NCBI GenBank assembly: GCA_937916415.1
Contig: CALGGH010000215.1
Location: forward strand, 1-10,571
Direction of reading: 5' to 3'
DNA: 10,571 nt
Source: an uncultured Lachnospiraceae bacterium
GTDB taxonomy: Bacteria > Bacillota > Clostridia > Lachnospirales > Lachnospiraceae
The notes below the pieces were generated by a model. The model was given only the letters and a program-made list of their open reading frames with translations. It was not told where the DNA came from and made no database searches. Positions within the stretch are counted from its first letter, which is position 1, and every line of letters starts with the position of its first letter. The position numbers were made by a program, and so were the translations under genes. Shown here piece by piece: positions 1 through 6,432 of this stretch.

Positions 1-503
1 GCTGCGCCGCCCCCGGATGCCCGGCGCCAGCGGTAGTCGCCCGCTTTGGGCAGGCCGCCGATAAACGCTGACTCCAGGTAGCGTATCTCCCCGATCACGC
101 CGGTGTCAAGCTCATGCTTGACCGCGTCGATCAGGGGGCTGTGAAGGTAGGCGTAAGCCTCCATCAGCCACACCCCGTTCTGCTCAGCGGCTTCAAACAT
201 CTTCGATGCCTGGGCCTCATTCAGCGCCAAAGGCTTTTCACACAGCACATGCTTTCCCGCTTTCAGACAAAGCATGGTATTCTCGAAATGCAGATTGTTG
301 GGCGTGGCAATATAGACTGCCTCCACCTCAGGATCTGCAGCCAGTTCCTCATAGGAACCGTAAGCTTTCGCAATACCGTATTCCGCTGCAAACGCTGCCG
401 CCCGTTCCACAGTTCTGGATCCTACAGCTGCAAGCATTTCCTCTGGTGTCTGCATCTCCAGTACCGTTTTCGCAAACTTCGCAGCAATATTTCCCGTTGC
501 CAT
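1..503 (-). CDS. Gfo/Idh/MocA-family NAD(P)-dependent oxidoreductase, truncated at both ends
   Basis: The minus strand is open without a stop from about 503 to the window edge, about 167 codons. It reads as the N-terminal Rossmann half of a Gfo/Idh/MocA oxidoreductase. GNIAAKFAKT (part of the dinucleotide-binding loop), VYIATPNNLHFE, then HVLCEKPLAL, which holds the conserved E-K-P lysine, are followed by WLMEAYAY and IRYLESAFIG at the start of the substrate domain. The family normally begins with a short strand and G-x-G-x-x-A. Here the first Gly and the roughly six residues before it are missing, because the sequence switches to an M15 peptidase at about 490-499. The C-terminal half lies beyond base 1. 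The ATG at 503 arises from the neighbouring sequence and is probably not the native start. The family oxidises or reduces sugars and related polyols with NAD(P); the substrate cannot be told. Codon use is less AGG-rich than in the genes from 1500 onward, so the source may differ. Confidence 0.8.
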   Translation of the reverse strand, partial: MATGNIAAKFAKTVLEMQTPEEMLAAVGSRTVERAAAFAAEYGIAKAYGSYEELAADPEVEAVYIATPNNLHFENTMLCLKAGKHVLCEKPLALNEAQASKMFEAAEQNGVWLMEAYAYLHSPLIDAVKHELDTGVIGEIRYLESAFIGGLPKAGDYRWRRASGGGA

Positions 504-972
504 AGGCTTTTGTCAACTTGCGACGGTTTCTGTCACGGCTCACGTAGCTCACGTGAATGAAGTTGGGGTAGAGGATCAGCTGGTCGAAATCAATCGACGG
601 GCTGGTGAGAATCAAGCGGAAGGCCTGGATGAGGCGTTCACGGGCGGTGGGGCACTCAGTGCCTGCCTGACCGCGAGCGTTCAAAGAGGGGCTCCAGCCA
701 ACATAGAAGTCGCAGGCGCTGCCGACACAGTGTTGCGAGCGATGGGACGCATGAGACAGAATGTCGTTGAGACGCTTGGTGCGATAGCCGCTGGTGATGA
801 TTACCGGAAGCCCCAGTGCCTCACGAAGCGGCTCCATGGTGCAAAGGCATAAGTGCTGGAGATTCTGAACGGCCTCCATCGGCGGCGAGTTCTCGATACC
901 GTGCTTACGTGCAGTCGGGCTCTCAGTGAACTCGTGCAGGCAGAAGTGCGGCGATAAAATAATGTTGTGCAT
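349..972 (-). CDS. Peptidase M15-family (phage/Bacteroidales type) murein peptidase, 3' end replaced
   Basis: The start is the ATG at 972-970, and residues 1 to about 160 are recognisable. An N-terminal LSPHFCLHEFTESPTARKHG segment is typical of Bacteroidales and phage M15_3 proteins. It is followed by SGYRTKRLN, then SQH-x6-D with likely zinc ligands His81 and Asp88, and finally NFIHVSY with His140 as the third ligand. These enzymes cleave peptide crosslinks of peptidoglycan and are common in prophages and Bacteroidales genomes. The nominal frame runs on to a stop at 349, but residues after about 160 (cysteine-rich, low complexity) are an out-of-frame reading of the oxidoreductase gene and should not be taken as protein. 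The native protein probably ended only a few residues after the breakpoint, so the catalytic part is almost complete. No Shine-Dalgarno is visible, as usual for Bacteroidetes. Confidence 0.75.
   Translation of the reverse strand: MHNIILSPHFCLHEFTESPTARKHGIENSPPMEAVQNLQHLCLCTMEPLREALGLPVIITSGYRTKRLNDILSHASHRSQHCVGSACDFYVGWSPSLNARGQAGTECPTARERLIQAFRLILTSPSIDFDQLILYPNFIHVSYVSRDRNRRKLTKAYGNGKYCCEVCENGTGDADTRGNACSCRIQNCGTGGSVCSGIRYCESLRFL
488..503. other. Probable chimeric junction 1 (oxidoreductase / M15 peptidase)
   Basis: Read on the minus strand, M15 peptidase homology continues through RKLTKAYGNG (codons down to about 493). Oxidoreductase homology begins in a different frame within the same bases, at GNIAAKF. 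The two genes share a short ACGGGAAA stretch at the switch. Neither gene ends naturally here: the peptidase has no stop and the oxidoreductase no native start. A switch in mid-gene between two unrelated families with a few bases of shared sequence is typical of assembly or amplification chimeras, though illegitimate recombination would look the same. Confidence 0.7.
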
Positions 973-1026
973 AAACGAACATTTTTAATTGTAAAACATC
1001 TTGTTAATAATCTCGTGAGACCGTCG

Positions 1027-1054
1027 GAAAGTTGCTACCCGGGATGCGACTTTC
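1027..1054. repeat. Imperfect 28-bp palindrome in the M15 gene leader
   Basis: GAAAGTTGC at 1027-1035 and GCGACTTTC at 1046-1054 are inverted copies with one mismatch (a G-U pair in RNA). They are centred exactly on CCCGGG at 1038-1043; the two base pairs between the arms and the core do not match. It lies between the predicted transcription start (about 1062) and the M15 start codon at 972, so it would fold as a hairpin in the 5' untranslated leader, or could be an operator. The function is unknown. Confidence 0.5.
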
Positions 1055-1069
1055 GTCAGATCTCGAGTG

Positions 1070-1100
1070 CAAAGGTAATGCAGCATGAACACCTTTTCAA
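1070..1100 (-). promoter_or_regulatory. Bacteroidetes-type promoter for the M15 gene
   Basis: On the minus strand there is a TTG (1100-1098), 20 bases, then TACCTTTG (1077-1070). This matches the Bacteroidetes housekeeping promoter (TTTG at -33, TAnnTTTG at -7). Transcription would start near 1062 and give a leader of about 90 bases. The match supports a Bacteroidales origin for this segment, in contrast to the sigma-A-type promoters seen to the right. Confidence 0.6.
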
Positions 1101-1171
1101 TTCTGTTGAGAGGGATTGAATAATGGTTGAAACATCACCGAAAAACAGTTGAATAACAGCGGAAAAACTAT

Positions 1172-1927
1172 ATGGCAGAAGATAAAAGCAGCATCATTTT
1201 TAATATCTCGGGCGGTAACAATCAGATACTGCCAAATGCCACAAAAGCTGAGCAGCATTTTTATGGTGACCAGTTCGCCAAAGAAGCCCTGCACAAGGGG
1301 ATGACGGCACCGCCACCGCTCACCGATGATGAGCGACGGTTGATGATGTTTATAGAGAAAGAAGAGTCGCTGCGTAATTATGTGGCTCAACTAGCTGTAT
1401 GCAAGACAGCGGCCGATGTGGGACAAGTCGTCGCTGTGATGTGCGAGAACGAATCTCATCTTGATGAGGTTCGTATAGCTAAGGAAAATTTCATTGAAAC
1501 CCTGATTCCCTTTGATTTCGTCGTTCCCGGCGTTAAGCTGGGACTGTCGAACCTCGTGATCGTCATTATGCTGTATGCCTTCGGATGGAGGGAGGCGCTG
1601 GCGGTGGACGTGCTGAAGGTGATTCTGTCGGGGTTTCTGTTCGGAAACGCGGCCATGATGCTGTATTCCGCGGCAGGGGCGCTGTTAAGCTTCACGTGCA
1701 TGGACCTGGTCAGGAGGAGTGACAGGTTTTCGCCGATAGGCGTCAGCGTCATTGGCGGCGTGACGCACAATGTCGGACAGGTCCTGGTTGCGGCCGCCGT
1801 GGTACGCTCGATCGGCCCGGCCTCATACCTGCCGGCGCTTGTGCTCAGCGGATCGTGTACCGGAGCCCTGCTCGGCGTAATTGCCAGCGCGGTGCTGGTA
1901 AGGATAAGAATAACGGAGTCAGATTAA
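1172..1927 (+). CDS. Chimeric ORF: Bacteroidales hypothetical N-terminus joined to truncated Gx-type transporter
   Basis: Residues 1 to about 105 (start ATG 1172) are soluble and charged: ISGGNNQILPNATKAEQHFYGDQFAKEAL followed by a helical stretch. This resembles uncharacterised Bacteroides/Prevotella proteins with the 'NATKAEQHFYGD' phrase; I do not know a function. From about residue 108 (IETLIPFDF, VPGVKLGLSNL, GWREALAVDVLKV, FGNAAMMLYSAAGALLSF, IGVSVIGGVTHNVGQ) the protein is a Gx transporter family member, annotated in many Firmicutes as heptaprenyl diphosphate synthase component I. It is a small S-component-like membrane protein with about five helices. The native family starts with a short hydrophobic helix that is absent here, so about 20-30 residues are lost at the join. 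The native transporter gene would sit directly upstream of ruvA (2 bases between stop and start) and belong to the same operon. The in-frame fusion is probably accidental. Confidence 0.65.
   Translation: MAEDKSSIIFNISGGNNQILPNATKAEQHFYGDQFAKEALHKGMTAPPPLTDDERRLMMFIEKEESLRNYVAQLAVCKTAADVGQVVAVMCENESHLDEVRIAKENFIETLIPFDFVVPGVKLGLSNLVIVIMLYAFGWREALAVDVLKVILSGFLFGNAAMMLYSAAGALLSFTCMDLVRRSDRFSPIGVSVIGGVTHNVGQVLVAAAVVRSIGPASYLPALVLSGSCTGALLGVIASAVLVRIRITESD
1480..1502. other. Probable chimeric junction 2 (Bacteroidales protein / Gx transporter)
   Basis: Within one open frame the protein changes from a Bacteroidales-type soluble domain (ending around RIAKENF) to the middle of a polytopic clostridial membrane protein (from about IETLIPF). 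Codon use changes at the same place, from mixed AT/GC to GC-rich with AGG arginine codons. The exact base cannot be fixed by eye because the two sequences may share a few bases. Confidence 0.65.
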
Positions 1928-1929
1928 AC

Positions 1930-2538
1930 ATGTATGCATTTTTGATCGGCAAGGTCGCGGACCTTTATCCCGACCGCGTCATTTTGGAAGTCAATAACGT
2001 GGGTTACAACGTGATAATATCATCCAGCACGGCCAACAAGCTGCCGCCCATCGGCTGTGAGGTCAAGCTGTATACCCACACGTCCGTGAGGGAGGATGCC
2101 ATGGAGCTCCTGGGATTCCTGAACAAGGATGACCTGGAGATGTTCAGGGACCTGATCAGCGTCAGCGGGATAGGCCCCAAGAGCGCGCTGAACCTGCTGT
2201 CCGTCATGGATGCGAACTCTGTGCGGATAGCCATCGTGACGGGTGATGCGGGGAGCCTGGCCAAGGCACCCGGACTAGGCAAGAAATCCGCGGAAAGACT
2301 GATAGTCGACCTGAGGGGCAAGTACAATGCCGACACGGTCATCACGCAGGCTTCTTCGGGAGGAGAGGAGCTGCTGCCGGATACTGAGCTGAATGCCAGG
2401 ATCAGCGAGGCCAGGGACGTGCTGGGAGCATTGGGATTCAATCCCACGGAGGCCCTTGGCGCGATCAGGTCGCTGGAGATCACGGACGACATGGACGTGG
2501 ACGCGATCATCGCGGAGGCACTCAAGGTAATAAGATGA
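1930..2538 (+). CDS. ruvA: Holliday junction branch migration protein RuvA
   Basis: RuvA binds four-way DNA junctions as a tetramer and loads the RuvB motor for branch migration in recombinational repair. From the ATG at 1930 the protein is 202 residues, the family length. Domain I is an OB fold beginning MYAFLIGKV and containing VGYNV. Domain II has the two helix-hairpin-helix DNA-binding motifs, VSGIGPKSALNLL (78-90) and APGLGKKSAERL (113-124). After an acidic linker, domain III (about 155-202, ARDVLGALGFNPTEA) contacts RuvB. An in-frame start at 1855 would add 25 unrelated residues overlapping the transporter gene. The 1930 start is preferred because it gives the conserved N-terminus and has GGAG at 1915-1918, although the spacing of 11 bases is long. 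It starts 2 bases after the transporter stop and is co-transcribed with ruvB. No ruvC is present, as usual in Firmicutes. Confidence 0.96.
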   Translation: MYAFLIGKVADLYPDRVILEVNNVGYNVIISSSTANKLPPIGCEVKLYTHTSVREDAMELLGFLNKDDLEMFRDLISVSGIGPKSALNLLSVMDANSVRIAIVTGDAGSLAKAPGLGKKSAERLIVDLRGKYNADTVITQASSGGEELLPDTELNARISEARDVLGALGFNPTEALGAIRSLEITDDMDVDAIIAEALKVIR

Positions 2539-2589
2539 GAAATGACAGCCTGACCCATTGAAACATTGAGATAAATCGACGGGAGCAAA

Positions 2590-3648
2590 ATGAAAAGAAG
2601 CATTCAAACTGACGTCAATGCCGCACCCGGGACGGAGGAATCCTACCGGCCCAATCCGACGCTGGCGACGGACAGGGCGGGCGATGACGTCAATATCGAA
2701 AACATCCTCAGGCCCAAGACCTTTGACAACTACATCGGACAGGAGAAGACCAAGGAAAACCTGAAGGTCTTCATCGAAGCCGCCAAGATGCGCGGGGAGT
2801 CCCTGGATCACTGTCTTTTTTACGGGCCTCCCGGCCTTGGCAAGACCACGCTGGCAGGCATCATAGCAAATGAAATGGGATCCAAGTGCGTGATATCCTC
2901 GGGTCCTGCGATAGAGAATCCCGGCGACGTCGTGGCCATACTGTCCAAGCTTCAGAAGGGAGACGTGCTTTTCATCGACGAGATCCACAGGCTGAACCGC
3001 CAGGTGGAGGAGACCCTGTATTCGGCAATGGAAGACTTCGCCGTGGACGTGATCTATTCCAAGGGTGAAAGCGTCGTCTCCAGAAGGATACCGCTGCCCA
3101 GGTTCACGCTGGTCGGAGCCACGACCAGGGTCGGGCTGCTGACGGCACCGCTGCGTGACAGGTTCGGAATGATACACAGGCTGGAATATTACACCGTGCC
3201 CGAACTCATGCAGATCATATCCAATTCGGCCAGGATACTTGAGGTTGAAATGGACGAGGAAGGCGGCAGGGAGATCGCCAAGAGGAGCAGGGGAACCCCG
3301 AGGCTTGCCAACCGCATGCTCAAGCGCGTGAGGGATTATGCGCAGGTGCGCTATGACGGAGTGATCACGCTGGACGTGGCCCGCACTTCGCTGAACCTCC
3401 TTGACGTGGATTCGCTGGGCCTCGACAGGATAGACCGCATCACGCTTGAAACCATCATTTACAAGTTCGGAGGCGGTCCGGTCGGACTCGATACGCTGGC
3501 GACCGCGCTGGGCGAGGACTCCGGAACCCTGGAGGAAGTGATCGAGCCCTATCTTATAATGCAGGGCTTCATCAACAGGACGCATCGCGGGCGCGTATGC
3601 ACGGAGCTTGCGTATAACCATTTGGGACTTGAATTTCCCTCTTCATGA
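2590..3648 (+). CDS. ruvB: Holliday junction branch migration ATPase RuvB
   Basis: RuvB is the hexameric AAA+ helicase that pumps DNA through the RuvA-bound junction. The 352-residue protein is slightly longer than usual because of an N-terminal tail of about 35 residues before the conserved LRPKTFDNYIGQ. Visible motifs are Walker A GPPGLGKTT (79-87), Walker B LFIDEIH (127-133), sensor 1 LVGATTR (174-180), the arginine finger in PLRDRFG (Arg189), sensor 2 GTPR (Arg238), and the C-terminal winged-helix region ending GFINRTHRGRVCTELAY. All key residues are intact, so it should be active. The gene lies 51 bases after ruvA; GGGAG at 2581-2585 is the ribosome binding site, four bases from the ATG. 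It partners ruvA. The last codons carry a likely promoter for zapA. Confidence 0.97.
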   Translation: MKRSIQTDVNAAPGTEESYRPNPTLATDRAGDDVNIENILRPKTFDNYIGQEKTKENLKVFIEAAKMRGESLDHCLFYGPPGLGKTTLAGIIANEMGSKCVISSGPAIENPGDVVAILSKLQKGDVLFIDEIHRLNRQVEETLYSAMEDFAVDVIYSKGESVVSRRIPLPRFTLVGATTRVGLLTAPLRDRFGMIHRLEYYTVPELMQIISNSARILEVEMDEEGGREIAKRSRGTPRLANRMLKRVRDYAQVRYDGVITLDVARTSLNLLDVDSLGLDRIDRITLETIIYKFGGGPVGLDTLATALGEDSGTLEEVIEPYLIMQGFINRTHRGRVCTELAYNHLGLEFPSS

Positions 3649-3657
3649 GGCTATACT
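3629..3657 (+). promoter_or_regulatory. Likely internal sigma-A-type promoter for zapA
   Basis: TTGAAT (3629-3634), a 17-base spacer and TATACT (3652-3657) sit across the end of ruvB. The match is 4/6 at -35 and 5/6 at -10 with the ideal spacing. Transcription would begin near 3664, giving a leader of about 29 bases that contains the strong zapA ribosome binding site. It could allow zapA to be expressed apart from ruvAB. Confidence 0.45.
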
Positions 3658-3680
3658 TTCTATTGTATTTTGTTTTTGCG

Positions 3681-3687
3681 AAAGGGG
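3681..3687 (+). promoter_or_regulatory. zapA ribosome binding site
   Basis: AAAGGGG lies five bases before the ATG at 3693. It decides the start against the upstream in-frame ATG at 3645, which would overlap the ruvB stop and add 16 hydrophobic residues foreign to ZapA. Confidence 0.7.
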
Positions 3688-3692
3688 TTTAC

Positions 3693-4100
3693 ATGGCTGT
3701 AAAAACTGATGCGGAAGTCATCATTGGCGGCAAGGTCTTTACCTTGAGCGGATATGAGAGTGAGGAATACCTGCAGAAGATAGCGGCGTACCTGAACGGC
3801 AAGATTTCGGAGAATGCCGAGGACGAGAATTTCAAGCGCCTTCCGGTCGACACGCAGGCAGTGCTGATCGAGCTTAACATAGCCGATGATTACTTTAAGG
3901 CCAGGAATCAGATCGAAGCCCTTGAACAGGAACTTTCCGACCGTGACAAGGAACTGTATGACCTGAAGCATGAACTGATCGCCACCCAGATCAAGATGGA
4001 AAACATGGAGCGCAACCTCAAGAGGGCGCAGGAAGATGCCACGTCAAGTGACAAGAGGGTGGTCGAGCTGGAATCCAGGCTTAAGGAAAAGAAGAATTGA
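3693..4100 (+). CDS. zapA: Cell division protein ZapA with extended coiled coil
   Basis: ZapA binds and bundles FtsZ filaments and stabilises the cytokinetic ring at midcell. The 135-residue protein has the ZapA globular head at 5-45 (TDAEVIIGGKVFTLSGYESE, then YLQKIAAYLNGKI) and the characteristic DTQAVLIELNIADDYFKA helix at 53-70. A charged coiled coil follows from about 71 to 133, rich in E/K/D heptads. The coiled coil is longer than in the smallest ZapA proteins, as is common in clostridia. The start at 3693 is chosen for the strong Shine-Dalgarno and the conserved N-terminus. It follows ruvB by 44 bases, apparently with its own promoter, and is followed at once by a terminator hairpin. 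The neighbouring FtsW/RodA and PBP genes fit a division or cell-wall locus. Confidence 0.9.
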   Translation: MAVKTDAEVIIGGKVFTLSGYESEEYLQKIAAYLNGKISENAEDENFKRLPVDTQAVLIELNIADDYFKARNQIEALEQELSDRDKELYDLKHELIATQIKMENMERNLKRAQEDATSSDKRVVELESRLKEKKN

Positions 4101-4108
4101 TTTGATTG

Positions 4109-4138
4109 GGGCTGTCACTGCTGACAGCCCGTTTTATT
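4109..4138 (+). terminator. Intrinsic terminator after zapA
   Basis: GGGCTGTCA (4109-4117) and TGACAGCCC (4122-4130) form a perfect 9-bp GC-rich stem with the four-base loop CTGC, followed by GTTTTATT. It starts nine bases after the zapA stop and should end the ruvAB-zapA transcript, at least partly. The next gene starts only 11 bases after the stem, so the element may attenuate rather than fully separate the units. Confidence 0.75.
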
Positions 4139-4141
4139 AGC

Positions 4142-6427
4142 ATGAAAAAACCGGAACTGCTGGCGCCTGCCGGCAACGCGGACTGCATGCTGGCGGCCAT
4201 CAACGCGGGAGCGGATGCCATATACGTTGGCACCGACAGGTTTTCCGCCAGGGCATATGCCGACAACGTGTCCGACGAGGCGCTCGTAAAAAACATAAAG
4301 AAGGCACACCTGTGCGGGGTTAAGGTTTATCTGACCCTGAACACGCTGCTCAGGGATGATGAGCTTGAGGACGCCCTGGACCTCCTTGAGCCGCTCTATG
4401 AAAGCGGACTGGACGGAGTGATAGTCCAGGACCTCGGACTGGCCGGCATGATCAGGAGTGAGTATCCTTTGCTTCCCCTGCATGCTTCGACGCAGATGAG
4501 CATCATGCATTCCGACGGTGCCATGCTTTGCCGGGAGCTGGGATTTACCAGGGTGGTGCCCGCCAGGGAGCTTACGCTGGACGAGATAGCCCTGATCAAG
4601 CTTAAGACCGGCATGGAGCTCGAATGCTTCATACACGGAGCCATGTGTTATTCGTATTCGGGACTGTGCCTGATGAGCTCGATGATAGGCGGCAGGAGCG
4701 GCAACCGCGGCAGGTGCGCGGGCACGTGCAGGCTGCCCTTCGACGCAGTGGGACCGGACGGACAAACGATCAGCGGACGCGGAGGAGGTTCCGGCAAAAA
4801 ATACCTGCTCAGCATGAAGGACCTGTGCACTGTGGAGATTCTGCCCGGGCTGATGCGTGCCGGGATCGATTCGTTTAAGATCGAGGGCAGGATGAAATCA
4901 GCCGAATACGTGGGCGGAGTCACGGCCATTTACCGCAAATACGTTGACCTGCTCGTGGAACGGGGCGAGGAAGGATATGCCGTGAGCGCTGACGACCTGA
5001 GGCTCCTTAGGTCGCTTTACGTGCGAACCGACATTTCAAGGGGATATTATGAAGGCAAAAAGGGCAGGCACCTGATCACCATGAACCTGCCCGGATATAA
5101 CGGTTCTGACAGGGACGTTTCGGACGGCGTGAACGGAGAATACGTGCATGAGGTCAACAAGCCTGAGGCAAGAGTGAAGGTGACGCTGCGGCCCGGAGAG
5201 GAATCCCGCATGGAGGTCAGCCTGAATGACGTGACAGTCACGGTCACGGGATCCGTGGCAGAAAAGGCCAGGAGCGCGCCGGTCACGGAAGAGAACGTGA
5301 TCGTAAGCATGAAAAAGACCGGAGATTCGCTGCTTAAGTGCGGCGAGGTCACGGTCGAGACGTCCGGTGATCCCTTTATGCCGATAAGTGCCCTTAACGA
5401 GCTGCGGCGCAGGGGATTCGCCAAACTCGAAGACGCGCTGACCGTTTTGCCGGAAAGGGCCGGAGGCAGGATCCGCGCAGAATTGACGACGGACGCCTGC
5501 GATGATCCGTCATGGGATGCAACTAAGCAGAAACAGCCTGATGAAGCAGGTGATGACCGTAAGCTTGCATGGGACGTAAGCACGTGCACGTTTGACCAGC
5601 TGGAGGCCGTGATGGATCATCCGGATCACGTGGACAGGCTGATCCTGGATCATGGCCTTTATGCATCGGATGAGTGTTCAGATTTGATTGAACGTGCCGC
5701 GAGCATGGTCACGGAAGGCGTCTGGGTTTCCCTTCCTGCAGTCCGGAGACATCGTGACGACGGGTATAATGATGAACTGATTGACCGCATCGCGAGTGAC
5801 GTGCGTATCAGTGGCGTAATGGTTCACGTCCTGGATGAACTGGCTGCCGCGAGGCTCAGGCTCCCGGATAAGACGATCTACCTGGACTCCGGCGTTTATG
5901 CTTTTAATGCACGTTCAGCCGGCATCCTGACCGTACTGAGCGGCGGTGGCGTCATCACGGCTTCATATGAAGCCAGGCTGCATGACCTACATGAGCTGAC
6001 AAACACGTCGGGTCCGGTTCTTCGCGGCAGGGAAGATTCTGCCGGCCGATTTGCCATAGTCGCCTACGGCAGGATCCCGGTCATGGTCAGCGACGGCTGC
6101 GTCAAGAAGACGCTTAAGTCCTGTGACCACGTCAGGAGCTTTGGACGGATCAGCCTCGTGGACCGCAAAAATGCCAGGTTTCCCGTGGTGACGGACTGTG
6201 ACGTATGTACGAACGTCATATACAATTCAGTGCCACTTAGTTTACGTAATATGTCAGACAGGCTTCTGAAGACCGGTGTTTCACGTTTTCGCATAAACCT
6301 GACCACCGAGGATTCTCGTGAATCCGCGATCGTCCTGGGCGCCTACCTGGATGATGATCCGGACAGCGTCAGGGAGCTTTCAGGCATGCCCCATACCTCG
6401 GGGCATTTAAAGCGCGGGGTTTTGTAG
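4142..6427 (+). CDS. U32-family protein with DUF3656 region (RlhA-like, predicted RNA hydroxylase)
   Basis: This 761-residue protein begins with the conserved MKKPELLAPAGN. It carries the U32 signature at 161-179 (E-x-F-x2-G-A-M-C-x4-G-x-C-x-M-S). Cysteines 169, 176, 192 and 229 fit the four-Cys pattern that binds a 4Fe-4S cluster in characterised relatives (RlhA, TrhP, UbiU/V); Cys196 is an extra. The DUF3656 region follows at about 380-430 (KKTGDSLLKCGEVTVE, then PISALNELRR). A C-terminal U32-like region has IVAYGRIPVMVSDGCVKKTL and a second cysteine cluster at TDCDVCTNVIYNSVPLS. Although classed as peptidases, the studied members hydroxylate 23S rRNA or tRNA, or act in ubiquinone synthesis. 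RNA hydroxylation is the best guess because of the DUF3656 part; the exact target is unknown. A linker at about 440-475 is poorly conserved. No Shine-Dalgarno precedes the ATG at 4142, and a terminator hairpin ends just upstream. An in-frame TTG at 4106 would be translated through the hairpin and is unlikely. Confidence 0.88.
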   Translation: MKKPELLAPAGNADCMLAAINAGADAIYVGTDRFSARAYADNVSDEALVKNIKKAHLCGVKVYLTLNTLLRDDELEDALDLLEPLYESGLDGVIVQDLGLAGMIRSEYPLLPLHASTQMSIMHSDGAMLCRELGFTRVVPARELTLDEIALIKLKTGMELECFIHGAMCYSYSGLCLMSSMIGGRSGNRGRCAGTCRLPFDAVGPDGQTISGRGGGSGKKYLLSMKDLCTVEILPGLMRAGIDSFKIEGRMKSAEYVGGVTAIYRKYVDLLVERGEEGYAVSADDLRLLRSLYVRTDISRGYYEGKKGRHLITMNLPGYNGSDRDVSDGVNGEYVHEVNKPEARVKVTLRPGEESRMEVSLNDVTVTVTGSVAEKARSAPVTEENVIVSMKKTGDSLLKCGEVTVETSGDPFMPISALNELRRRGFAKLEDALTVLPERAGGRIRAELTTDACDDPSWDATKQKQPDEAGDDRKLAWDVSTCTFDQLEAVMDHPDHVDRLILDHGLYASDECSDLIERAASMVTEGVWVSLPAVRRHRDDGYNDELIDRIASDVRISGVMVHVLDELAAARLRLPDKTIYLDSGVYAFNARSAGILTVLSGGGVITASYEARLHDLHELTNTSGPVLRGREDSAGRFAIVAYGRIPVMVSDGCVKKTLKSCDHVRSFGRISLVDRKNARFPVVTDCDVCTNVIYNSVPLSLRNMSDRLLKTGVSRFRINLTTEDSRESAIVLGAYLDDDPDSVRELSGMPHTSGHLKRGVL

Positions 6428-6432
6428 CTATA

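Noticed and set aside
206..852. Plus-strand open frames at the left end
   Set aside because: They are shadows of the oxidoreductase and M15 peptidase on the minus strand and show no recognisable motifs.
1855..1929. Upstream extension of ruvA
   Set aside because: It adds 25 residues unlike any RuvA and overlaps the transporter gene; the 1930 ATG gives the conserved N-terminus.
2275..3621. Long minus-strand open frame (448 codons) opposite ruvA/ruvB
   Set aside because: It is antisense to an intact ruvB with all AAA+ motifs, has no recognisable domain and is rich in His/Arg/Gly as expected of a GC-rich shadow frame.
4115..4765. Minus-strand open frame opposite the U32 gene
   Set aside because: The plus frame carries the full U32 signature; the antisense frame shows no family motif.
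6386..6406. Terminator at the end of the U32 gene (ATGCCCC / GGGGCAT)
   Set aside because: The stem is 7 bp with a 7-base loop, lies inside the coding sequence and lacks a following T-run; FtsW starts directly downstream.
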